This document shows, piece by piece, positions 51,243-58,984 of a stretch of DNA of 64,000 nucleotides (the first letter of the stretch is position 1; each line of letters opens with the position of its first letter). The notes beneath the pieces were generated by a model. That model was not told the DNA's origin, did no database searches, and saw only the letters and a list, made by a program, of their open reading frames with translations. Made by a program: the position numbers and the translations under genes. Source of the stretch: Streptomyces sedi (GTDB taxonomy: Bacteria; Actinomycetota; Actinomycetes; Streptomycetales; Streptomycetaceae); NCBI RefSeq assembly GCF_006335015.1, contig NZ_VDGT01000016.1, positions 1-64,000 of the forward strand, given 5' to 3'.

Positions 51243-52475
51243 TCAGTCGAGGGTGTCGAGCACCTCCAGCAGTCCGTCGATCTCCTCCGGGGTGTTGTGG
51301 ACATGGAGGCTCACCCGCACGGCCCCGTCCCGTTCGTCGTCCGCGCGGGCGCCGGCCCGGCAGAGGCTGTCGGCGCGGACCAGGAAGCCGTGGCTGTGCA
51401 GGACGAAGCCGAGGTCGTTGGAGCTGAGGTCGCGGTGGCGGAACGAGACGATGCCGCGCCGGAGTGGGGCCGTCGCGTCGGCGGCCAGGCTGAGTTGGCA
51501 GCCCAGCACCTCGTACTGCGGCAGCCGGCGCAGCCGGTCGGTGAGGCGGGCGGCCAGGGCGACCGTCCACCGTTCGATCCGGCCCACATCGGCCGCCGCC
51601 AGCCAGTCGAGGGCGACGCCCAGGCTGACCAGGCCGACCGTGTTGGGGGTGCCGCTCCAGCCCCCCGGGCGGAAGGCCGGGCCGCGCGACTGGCGGGCCC
51701 AGACGGCACCGGTGCCGGGCAGCGCCAGGGCCTTGTGTCCAGAGAAGACCACGAAGTCCACGTCGAGCGCGGCCAGGTCCACCGGCAGATGCCCCACACT
51801 CTGCGCGGCGTCGAGACAGATCGGCACGTCGGGGCCGACGGCCTCGCGCAGCCGGTGGACGTTCATGTCGCCGCCGAGCACGTGGTGCACGTGGGTGGCT
51901 GCCACGAACCGGGTCCGGGGGCCGACCAGTGCGGGCAGCGCCCGGTGGTCGTAGTCGCCCGAGCCCGGCTGGTAGGGCAGCGGGCGCACGGCGATCTCCA
52001 CGCCCGCCCCTGCCAGCCGCTCGGCCGCCTCCCGCCAGGGGACCAGGTTGGCCTCGTGGTCGGCGAACGGCACCAGGATCTCGTCGCCGTCGGCGAGTTG
52101 CGGCGCCAGCCAGTCGAGGGCGACCGCGCGCAGCCCCTCGGTGGTGCCGCTGACGAAGTGCACGGAGGAACGTTCGGGGGCGGGGTCGCCGAGGAACGCA
52201 CCGACGCGCTCCCTGACCCGTTCCAGCGCGGCGGTGGTCGCGTTGGCCCAGGGGTAGGTGCCGCGCCCGGCGTTGGCGTTCCGGGTGACCAGGTACTCCT
52301 GCACCGCGTCCAGCACGGCCCGCGGCTTCTGCGCCGTGGAGGCGCTGTCCAGATAGGCCAGCTCGGGGTGGGCGGTGACGATGGGGAACTGTTCGCGCAA
52401 CTCCCGCTGCCAGCCGGCGAGTCGGGCCAGCTCGGCGGCGGGGTCGGCCGGGTCGGCGGCGCGCACGCCGCTCAC
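51243..52475 (-). CDS. SufS/CsdA-like class V aminotransferase-fold PLP enzyme
   Basis: A 410-residue fold-type I PLP enzyme: YLDSASTAQKP, FVSGTTEGLRAVAL, HHVLGGDMNV, DAAQSVGHLPVD and VFSGHKALALPG (Schiff-base Lys248). The cysteine-desulfurase loop region keeps a Cys (RADSLCRAG, Cys372). It could act on cysteine or a cysteine-like intermediate made by its neighbour, or be an isomerase or lyase. Its GTG overlaps the stop of the upstream gene (GTGA), so it is the last gene of a coupled three-gene operon. Confidence 0.85.
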   Translation of the reverse strand: MSGVRAADPADPAAELARLAGWQRELREQFPIVTAHPELAYLDSASTAQKPRAVLDAVQEYLVTRNANAGRGTYPWANATTAALERVRERVGAFLGDPAPERSSVHFVSGTTEGLRAVALDWLAPQLADGDEILVPFADHEANLVPWREAAERLAGAGVEIAVRPLPYQPGSGDYDHRALPALVGPRTRFVAATHVHHVLGGDMNVHRLREAVGPDVPICLDAAQSVGHLPVDLAALDVDFVVFSGHKALALPGTGAVWARQSRGPAFRPGGWSGTPNTVGLVSLGVALDWLAAADVGRIERWTVALAARLTDRLRRLPQYEVLGCQLSLAADATAPLRRGIVSFRHRDLSSNDLGFVLHSHGFLVRADSLCRAGARADDERDGAVRVSLHVHNTPEEIDGLLEVLDTLD

Positions 52476-53815
52476 TCCCGCACCAGCGGCGCGCCGGCGT
52501 CGCGCCAGGCGACGACGCCGCCGGCCAGGCTGCGCACGTTGGTGTGCCCCATCCGGGTCAGCAGGGCGGCGAACCTGGCGGACTTCTCGCCGACCGGGCA
52601 GACCAGCAGCACGGGCCGTCCGCGGCCGAACGGCAGCCCGCCGTGCACCTGTTGCTCAAACAGCTCGTCGACGATGTTGATCGCCCCCTCGATGTGGAGC
52701 GCGGCGTAGGCGTGGGAGCCGCGCAGGTCGACGACCAGCGGCCGTTCCTCCTCGATCCAGCGGCGCGCCTCGGCCACCCCCTCGTCCCGCACGGCGGCCA
52801 GCTCGGCCTCGGTGACCGTGGCCAGGGCGTTGCGGTGGGGGGCGCGGCCGAGGAGTTCGGGGCGCCGGCGGCGGACATAGCCGAGATAGCTCTCCACCCG
52901 GTCGCAGGCGATGAAGACGGCGGTCGCGCGTTCGACGGGCTCCCCGCCCGCGCGCCGGGCGCGTTCCTCGTCCAGGGGGCGCAGATGGTGGACCGCGCCC
53001 CGGTAGGCGGCGCCGCTGGTGGGTCCGGCGAGCAGCCCGCAGCGGCGGTTGAGGTCGACCATGCCGTCGATGGCCTCGTCGGCGGTGACGGCCTCGATGG
53101 CGTCGTAGGTCTCCGGGTCGAAGAGGCCGACCTCGGCGACCTCGTCGAGGGTGCGGATGCCGGGTATGAAGTCGGACTTCGCGGCGACCAGCCCCAACAC
53201 GCCGACGTCCGGGTCGTGTTCGCGCAGCACCCGGGCGACGCCCGAGGAGGAGCCTGCCGTGCCGACGCACGCGACGAACCAGTCGGGCGCCCGGCCCCCG
53301 AGGTCCTTGACGATCTCGGGCCCGGTGCCGGTGGCGTGCGCCTCGGTGTTGCGGGGGTTGAAGTACTGGTCGGTGTGGAGATGGCTGGCGCCGTCCTCGG
53401 TCAGCGCCCGGTGGAACTGGGTGAGCGGGTCGTCGGTGTCCGTCGGGTCCAGGCACTCGCCGCGCCCCGGCAGTTCCTCGATCTCCGCGCCGAGCAGCAG
53501 CAGCAGCTCGCGCAGCTCGGGCACCCGCATCCGGTTGGTGACGCTGCGGAAGCGCAGCCCGTGGAGGCCGGCGAGGACGGCGAGCGCCTTGGCCGTGTTG
53601 CCGCTGGACAGCTCCACCACCTGCGCGTCCCGCTCCACCGCGCCCGCCAGTTCGGGGCGCAGCATGTTCCAGGCGGCGCGGTCCTTGACGGAGCCGAACG
53701 GGTTGAGCATCTCCAGCTTGGCGTAGAGGTCGATGGTGCGCAGCCCGTGCACGGCGGGGTCGATGCGCACCAGCGGCGTGTTGCCGATGGCCTCGGTGAT
53801 GTCGTCGTATCTCAT
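52472..53815 (-). CDS. Cysteine synthase-like enzyme fused to a rhodanese domain
   Basis: A 447-residue two-domain protein. Residues 1-325 are a fold-type II PLP enzyme of the O-acetylserine sulfhydrylase/SbnA group: GNTPLVRI, NPFGSVKDRAA (Lys44), ELSSGNTAKALA and GTAGSSSGVARVL. Residues about 350-447 are a rhodanese domain with LLVCPVGEKSAR (Cys406) as active-site loop. This suggests beta-substitution of an activated serine coupled to sulfur transfer. Start ATGA overlaps the upstream stop; stop overlaps the downstream start. Confidence 0.87.
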   Translation of the reverse strand: MRYDDITEAIGNTPLVRIDPAVHGLRTIDLYAKLEMLNPFGSVKDRAAWNMLRPELAGAVERDAQVVELSSGNTAKALAVLAGLHGLRFRSVTNRMRVPELRELLLLLGAEIEELPGRGECLDPTDTDDPLTQFHRALTEDGASHLHTDQYFNPRNTEAHATGTGPEIVKDLGGRAPDWFVACVGTAGSSSGVARVLREHDPDVGVLGLVAAKSDFIPGIRTLDEVAEVGLFDPETYDAIEAVTADEAIDGMVDLNRRCGLLAGPTSGAAYRGAVHHLRPLDEERARRAGGEPVERATAVFIACDRVESYLGYVRRRRPELLGRAPHRNALATVTEAELAAVRDEGVAEARRWIEEERPLVVDLRGSHAYAALHIEGAINIVDELFEQQVHGGLPFGRGRPVLLVCPVGEKSARFAALLTRMGHTNVRSLAGGVVAWRDAGAPLVRE

Positions 53816-55374
53816 GACTCTCCGCTCCTGCGCGTGGTGGTGGGCCAGTACCGCTCGTCCAGGGACCACCACCAGCCCCCGTCCGGTCGCCGGCCGGCGG
53901 CGACCTTGCGGGCGCCGGGCCGCATCTGCGCGTGGTGGGCGCGGAAGTCCATGCAGTAGCCGGCGGTGTTGGCGAAGGCGAGCAGGTCGCCCCGGTCGGG
54001 CAGGCGCGGCAGGAAGACCGTCCGGCGGGTCACCAGGTCGGACTCCAGACAGAGGTCGCCGACGAGATGGACGCCGACCGGCCCGCCGTCGTCGCCCCCC
54101 GACGGCTCCGCGGCGCCGGCGCGCGGCAGGAGGACCGGGTCGGTCAGCACGCCGTGCTCCTCCAGGCTGACGTCGCCGGCCGTCATCGCCAGCCGCACCA
54201 GCCATCTGCCGTCGCCGGTGGTCCGCACGTCCACGACCCGGGCCAGCGAGAGCCCGCACTGGTCGACCAGGGAGCGCCCCGGCTCCACCCACAGGTCGTA
54301 CAGGTGCTCCAGCAGCAGCTCGGCGAGGGGCCGGCCGAGGCCGGGCGCCGGCGTGGACAGCAGCTCGTCGAGATAGCCGGGCCCGGCGACCGGCCGGTGC
54401 GCGGGGTAGAGGGTGAGCCTGCCGCGCACCGTGCCGCCCTCGTTCCGCAGCCCGTAGCCGTGGCCGCCCCAGGTCAGCGGCGGACGGCGGCCGAGCACCG
54501 CGTCGGTCAGCGCGGTGGTGTAGCGCTCCCACTGGCGGCCGTCGGCGAGGTAGCTCGCGCCGAAGCCGCCGCCGACGTCGACGACGCGCGGGTCCAGGCC
54601 GCGCGCCCTGGCCTCGTCCAGCGCGAGCACGCAGCTCTCCAGCGCCAGCGCCTTCTCCTCCAGGCTCGTGGTGTCCAGGTGGTAGGCGACGCCCAGCAGC
54701 TCCACGGCGTCGCGTTCCCGCACGCAGAGGTCGAGCAGCTCGCCGACGGCGCCGGCCGGGGTGCCGAAGCGGGTGCGGCGGCTCAGCAGCCGCACCCCCT
54801 CGGAGGCGAAGCCGGAGAGCCGGAGCAGGACCCGGGCCCGGGGCAGGCCCCGCTCCCGCACCAGGCGCACCAGGTCGGCCAGCTCGGCGGGCGCGTCCAC
54901 GTGCACGGTCGCGCCCGTGCGGGCGGCCAGCCACAGGAAGTCGGGGTCCTTGGGGCCGGTGGCCACCACGCGGTCGGGGGCGAAGCCGGCACCCAGCGCG
55001 TGCGACAGCTCCGCCACGGAGGCGGCGTCCAGGCCGGCCTCGGTGTCGGCGAGCCGGCGGACCAGCGCGCTGGAGGCGTTGGCCTTGTGCGCGAAGCAGA
55101 TCCGGCCCTGGAGCCGGTGGCGCCGGTAGACCGCGCGGAACGCCTCCACGTTCGACGCCACCACCTCGGGGAGGACCACGTTCAGCGGCGAGCCGAGCGC
55201 GTCGACCAGCCCGTGGAGCAGGTCGGGCTCGGCGAGCAGCGCGCGCAGCGGCGGCGCCAGCCGGGGTTCGAGGAAGAGCGGCTCCTCCGGGGCGGTCCCC
55301 GAGGCGCCCTCCGGGGCGGTCCTCGAGGCGGCGGAACCCACTAACCCCTGGTCCTGGGACAAGGGTGCACCCAT
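53812..55374 (-). CDS. Y4yA-like type III PLP decarboxylase-fold enzyme
   Basis: A 520-residue alanine-racemase-fold PLP enzyme related to diaminopimelate/ornithine decarboxylases and to rhizobial Y4yA. It shows RICFAHKANAS (Lys97), GLDAASVAELSHAL, VDVGGGFGASY, EPGRSLVDQCG and FANTAGYCMDF. Decarboxylase partners of this type occur in siderophore pathways (e.g. SbnH). I start at the ATG at 55374 (GGGAGG site); the longer ORF from 55479 would place the Zur-type box inside the coding sequence. First gene of the operon. Confidence 0.83.
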   Translation of the reverse strand: MGAPLSQDQGLVGSAASRTAPEGASGTAPEEPLFLEPRLAPPLRALLAEPDLLHGLVDALGSPLNVVLPEVVASNVEAFRAVYRRHRLQGRICFAHKANASSALVRRLADTEAGLDAASVAELSHALGAGFAPDRVVATGPKDPDFLWLAARTGATVHVDAPAELADLVRLVRERGLPRARVLLRLSGFASEGVRLLSRRTRFGTPAGAVGELLDLCVRERDAVELLGVAYHLDTTSLEEKALALESCVLALDEARARGLDPRVVDVGGGFGASYLADGRQWERYTTALTDAVLGRRPPLTWGGHGYGLRNEGGTVRGRLTLYPAHRPVAGPGYLDELLSTPAPGLGRPLAELLLEHLYDLWVEPGRSLVDQCGLSLARVVDVRTTGDGRWLVRLAMTAGDVSLEEHGVLTDPVLLPRAGAAEPSGGDDGGPVGVHLVGDLCLESDLVTRRTVFLPRLPDRGDLLAFANTAGYCMDFRAHHAQMRPGARKVAAGRRPDGGWWWSLDERYWPTTTRRSGES

Positions 55375-55773
55375 GAACTGACAGTCCTCCCCACGCACAA
55401 CGGCGGCAACGTCCCGTGGACGCGCCCGAGTTGCCCCCTCGGCAGCCCTGATAATCATTTCCAGCTCGGCACGATTCACGCCCCGCCCGTGCGGCCGAGG
55501 CGCGCCGACCCTCCGATGACGGCCACCGAGCGGTCACGTCGAGTGATTCCCCGGCCCGCGCGCTGTGATGCCAGACATAGGACGAAGGTCCCCTACGAGG
55601 CGGGGTAGCGGTGCGGCGCGCCCGGGCTCCGGCGGCGCGCGGGGGTCGGGGCGGCGGCGACTACGGGCCGGGGTCGTAGTGGGGGTCTTTGCCCGGCTCA
55701 GGGGGCCGCGCTAAGACTGGCCGTCGTCCGCAATCGCGGGATTTACCCCCACTTCCAACGAGGAACGACCACA
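55375..55773. promoter_or_regulatory. 399-base divergent region: Zur-type box 5, hairpin, SLT gene promoter
   Basis: No gene is visible. On the left is the box at 55449-55463 serving the PLP-enzyme operon. ACTACG and CGTAGT (55660-55680) form a short hairpin. TTGCCC (55689-55694) and TAAGAC (55712-55717), 17 bases apart, are a plausible promoter for the transglycosylase gene. I see no c-di-AMP riboswitch core. Confidence 0.4.
55449..55463. promoter_or_regulatory. Zur-type box 5
   Basis: TGATAATCATTTCCA matches the Zur palindrome at 13 of 15 positions. It lies 75 bases upstream of the chosen start of the Y4yA-like gene and is the only box in front of the three-enzyme operon. Confidence 0.73.
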
Positions 55774-56529
55774 TTGTTCGCACACAGCACCCCTGGCCCC
55801 CGCTGGTCCCGGAACCGCAAGGTTTCGGTGGCCGGTGTCGTCGCCGCCGGCGCCGCGGCCATGGCCGTCTCGCTCGTACCGGGCAACGCGGCCGGCGACT
55901 CCCCCGAGACGCGCACCGCACCCGCGCCGACCGCCACCCCGACCGACTCCCCCGTGGCCTTCACGCTCGCCCAGGCCACGACCGACTCCGGCTCGCCGCG
56001 CGACGTCCTCGCCGGCCGGCCGTCCGTCCTGGACCTCCGCCCCGACGCCCAGCCCCGGAAGGCCACCGCCGCCGAGGACGCGGCGGACGCGGAGGAGGAC
56101 GAGCAGCGTGAGGACGCGGAACCCGCGGCCGAGGACGAGGAGAAGAACGGCGACGACAACGGCGGCGACGAGGCCGCGAACGTCGCCGCGCCCGCCGAGG
56201 AGACCTACCCGGACAACCTCGACGGCTGGATACGCGAGGCCATGGACATCATGGACGACCACGACATCCCGGGCTCCTACGAGGGTATCCACCGCAACAT
56301 CATCCGCGAGTCCAGCGGCGACCCGAACGCCATCAACAACTGGGACATCAACGCCCAGAACGGCGTGCCGTCCAAGGGCCTGCTCCAGGTGATCAAGCCC
56401 ACCTTCGACGCCTACCACGTCGAGGGCACCGCCTACGACCAGTACGACCCGGTGGCCAACATCGTGGCGGCCTGCAACTACGCGGCCGACCGCTACGGGT
56501 CGATGGACAACGTCAACGGCGCCTACTGA
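55774..56529 (+). CDS. Secreted lytic transglycosylase (SLT domain)
   Basis: A 251-residue exported protein: a signal peptide or membrane anchor (VAGVVAAGAAAMAVSLVPGNAA), an acidic low-complexity linker (about 105-145), then an SLT domain with catalytic Glu in IIRESSGDPNAINNWD and GLLQVIKPTFDAYH. It cleaves peptidoglycan, probably in growth or spore germination. The start is a TTG with GAGGAACG about 10 bases upstream; no ATG or GTG fits better. Confidence 0.85.
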   Translation: MFAHSTPGPRWSRNRKVSVAGVVAAGAAAMAVSLVPGNAAGDSPETRTAPAPTATPTDSPVAFTLAQATTDSGSPRDVLAGRPSVLDLRPDAQPRKATAAEDAADAEEDEQREDAEPAAEDEEKNGDDNGGDEAANVAAPAEETYPDNLDGWIREAMDIMDDHDIPGSYEGIHRNIIRESSGDPNAINNWDINAQNGVPSKGLLQVIKPTFDAYHVEGTAYDQYDPVANIVAACNYAADRYGSMDNVNGAY

Positions 56530-56570
56530 CCATCCCCCCGCCCGCCGCTCCCCCTCGGCGGGCACCCCGG

Positions 56571-56606
56571 CCCGGCCCGCCCCGCAACCGCGCGGGGCGG
56601 GCCGGG
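56571..56606. terminator. 15-bp perfect hairpin, bidirectional terminator
   Basis: CCCGGCCCGCCCCGC and GCGGGGCGGGCCGGG pair perfectly around AACCGC. It lies between the convergent SLT and GNAT genes. Confidence 0.75.
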
Positions 56607-56640
56607 TCGCTTTCGCGCGGGGGCGGCCCGTTCAGCCGGT

Positions 56641-57237
56641 TCAGCCGGTGACGGAGTCACGCCCGGGGTGCGTGGGGGCGAGGAAGACGACGACGTCGGT
56701 CTCCTCCGAGGCGTGGGGCGGCGCCACCTCGACCCAGCCGAGACGGCGGTAGAAGGCGCGGGCCGGTTCTGCGACGAGATGGGTCAGCAGCCAGCAGCGG
56801 CCCATGGGCGCGTCCCGGGTCATGGCCGCCAGCAGCGCCCTGCCGACGCCCCGACCGCCCGCCGCCGGATCGACCGCCAGGTCGTTCACCTCACGGCCGC
56901 CGCACAGCAAAGCCCTGGTGCGCGCGGCTCCCAGTGTCGCGGCGGCCTTGCCGTAGGAACGGTCCTCGGGAAAGACCTCCGGTGTCGTCACCGCCGTCGC
57001 GAACCCCAGCACCCGCTCGCCGTCACGGGCCAGCGCGGCGACGAAGCCGGGCCTGCGCACCTCGTCCGGGAGGCGCCGCACGAACGCGTCGGCCCTCGAC
57101 TCGTCCTCGTTCCACGGCGGCCCGGTGAACGCCGCGGCGTAGACCCGTCGCACCCCGGCGCGCCACCGCAGCAGTTCCGCCCCGTCGACCCGGAGCACGT
57201 TCAGACCGGTGCCGCCGTCGCCCCTCGCCTCCACCAC
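56641..57237 (-). CDS. GNAT-family N-acetyltransferase
   Basis: A GNAT protein of about 198 residues. The acetyl-CoA loop reads VNDLAVDPAAGGRGVGRALLAAM and the C-terminal motif AFYRRLGWVEVAPP. AAFTGPPWNEDES near the N-terminus is typical of a subfamily common in Streptomyces. I start at the GTG at 57237 (GAGGGG site); an ATG at 57297 adds 20 unconserved-looking residues. Substrate unknown. Confidence 0.8.
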   Translation of the reverse strand: MVEARGDGGTGLNVLRVDGAELLRWRAGVRRVYAAAFTGPPWNEDESRADAFVRRLPDEVRRPGFVAALARDGERVLGFATAVTTPEVFPEDRSYGKAAATLGAARTRALLCGGREVNDLAVDPAAGGRGVGRALLAAMTRDAPMGRCWLLTHLVAEPARAFYRRLGWVEVAPPHASEETDVVVFLAPTHPGRDSVTG

Positions 57238-57385
57238 TGCCCCCTCACGACGCGCCACGGTGCGGCGCGCCGTCCACCCAAGCACATCGCGTCGCATCTC
57301 TCGGGAACGCCCCCGGGGTCGCGCCCGACTACTAGGGCGAGGCGGTCGAACGTCGGCCGGTCCTCCGAACGGCAGGTGGTGCGTG

Positions 57386-58960
57386 ATGGCGACAGCGCCG
57401 CGTACGCGGGAGCACGAGGGCGGGCCCGAGGGTGAGGCGCCCCCGGCGCGAGAGGAACGGCGGACGTCGGCGCGTCCGCTGGTGCTGCGGCTGCACTTCT
57501 ACGCCGGGCTGCTGGTGGGTCCGTTCCTGCTGGTCGCGGCGTTCTCCGGGATGCTCTACGCCGCCTCGATCCAGATCGAGAAGTACGTCTACGACCATGA
57601 ACTGAGCGTCCCCGTCGGCGAGGCCCATCTGCCGCTGGACGAGCAGATCGCCGCCGCCCGCGCCGAGTACCCCGAGGGGACACTCAACGGGGTGCGCCCG
57701 GCCGCCGAGCCGGGGGCGACGACGCGCGTCCTGCTGGACCAGCCGGATCTCGGGCCCAGCCACCGGCTGGCGGTCTTCGTGGACCCGTACACGGCGGAGG
57801 TCAGGGGCGACCTGGAGGCGTACGGCTCGTCCGGCGCGCTGCCGTTCCGCTGGTGGATCGACGAGCTGCACCGCAGTCTGCACCTGGGCGACTTCGGCCG
57901 GCACTACAGCGAACTGGCCGCCAGCTGGCTGGCCGTGATCGCGCTGGGCGGCGTGGTGCTGTGGATCGGCCGGCGGCGCACCCGCGGCCGGGTGCGGCGG
58001 ACGCCGCTGCCCGCACGCGGACTCACCGGCAGGCGGCGGACGCTGAGGTGGCACGGCACGATCGGGCTGGGCGCCGCGCTCTTTCTCTGCTTTCTCTCCC
58101 TCACCGGGCTGACCTGGTCGCAGCACGCGGGCGCCAACATCACCGAGCTGCGCGAGCAGCTGTCCTGGCAGACGCCGGCCCCCGACACCTCGCCGCCTGG
58201 CGGCGGCGAGGGCGGCGGGCACTCCACCCACGGCGGACGGGCGGACGGCGAGAGGGACGACGACCACGCGGAGCACGGCGAACACGGCGAGCACGGCGAG
58301 CATTCGGAACACGAGGGGCACGAGGGGCACGAGGGGCACGGCGCCGAGGCCGGGGAGGACGGCGAGCCGGTCGTCACCGCGGGGCAGGCGCTGGAGAGCG
58401 CGCGGGGCGCGGGGCTGCGCGAACCCGTCGAGGTGGTCTACCCGACCGAGCCCGGCGGGGCCTTCGCCGTGAAGGAGATCCAGGCGGAGTGGCCCACCCA
58501 GGTCGACGCCGTCGCCGTCGACCCGACCAGCGGCGAGGTGACGGACACGGTGCGCTTCGGCGACTTCTCGGTCGCCGCCAAGCTGGCCCGCTGGGGCGTC
58601 GACGGGCACATGGGGCTGCTCTTCGGGCTGCCCAACCAGCTGCTGCTGATCGCGGTGGCGGGCGCGTTGATGACGCTGGTCGTGCTGGGCTACCGGATGT
58701 GGTGGCAACGGCGGCCCACCCGGGGCGGGTCGGCGTGGGGCCGCCCGCCGCGCCGTGGCGCGTGGCGGCGCGCGCCGTGGGCGGTGCTGGTGCCGCTGGT
58801 GGCGGGGGCGGCGCTGCTGGGGTGGTATCTGCCGCTGTTCGGGCTGTCGCTGCTGGCGTTCCTGGTGCTCGACGCCGTGCTGGGCGTGCTGCACCGGAGG
58901 CGGAACGCGCGGAGCTCCCCGCCCGCCGGGAAGGCGGAGCCGGCCGACGCCGAGGCGTGA
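57386..58960 (+). CDS. PepSY-domain membrane protein with His-rich loop
   Basis: A 524-residue PepSY-associated membrane protein. Its first helix is LRLHFYAGLLVGPFLLVAAFSGMLYA, and LHRSLHLGDFGRHYSELAASWLAVIALGGVVLW is the typical DUF/PepSY_TM segment. Four membrane helices and two extracytoplasmic PepSY regions are seen. A long His/Glu/Gly stretch (about residues 290-322, repeated HGEH then HEGHEG) probably binds metal. Relatives (PiuB-like) are linked to iron or copper reduction and uptake. Confidence 0.85.
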   Translation: MATAPRTREHEGGPEGEAPPAREERRTSARPLVLRLHFYAGLLVGPFLLVAAFSGMLYAASIQIEKYVYDHELSVPVGEAHLPLDEQIAAARAEYPEGTLNGVRPAAEPGATTRVLLDQPDLGPSHRLAVFVDPYTAEVRGDLEAYGSSGALPFRWWIDELHRSLHLGDFGRHYSELAASWLAVIALGGVVLWIGRRRTRGRVRRTPLPARGLTGRRRTLRWHGTIGLGAALFLCFLSLTGLTWSQHAGANITELREQLSWQTPAPDTSPPGGGEGGGHSTHGGRADGERDDDHAEHGEHGEHGEHSEHEGHEGHEGHGAEAGEDGEPVVTAGQALESARGAGLREPVEVVYPTEPGGAFAVKEIQAEWPTQVDAVAVDPTSGEVTDTVRFGDFSVAAKLARWGVDGHMGLLFGLPNQLLLIAVAGALMTLVVLGYRMWWQRRPTRGGSAWGRPPRRGAWRRAPWAVLVPLVAGAALLGWYLPLFGLSLLAFLVLDAVLGVLHRRRNARSSPPAGKAEPADAEA

Positions 58961-58984
58961 GGGTCGCGGCTCCGCCCCCGCGGC

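Noticed and set aside
52472..55537. A 1021-residue ORF suggesting a giant fusion ahead of the CysK-rhodanese protein.
   Set aside because: Its N-terminal half is the shadow frame of the Y4yA-like gene; the real start is the ATG at 53815 with a four-base overlap.
55480..55773. A possible c-di-AMP (ydaO) riboswitch before the SLT transglycosylase gene.
   Set aside because: Such genes sometimes carry one, but I could not find the conserved core; only a 6-base hairpin and a plausible promoter are present.
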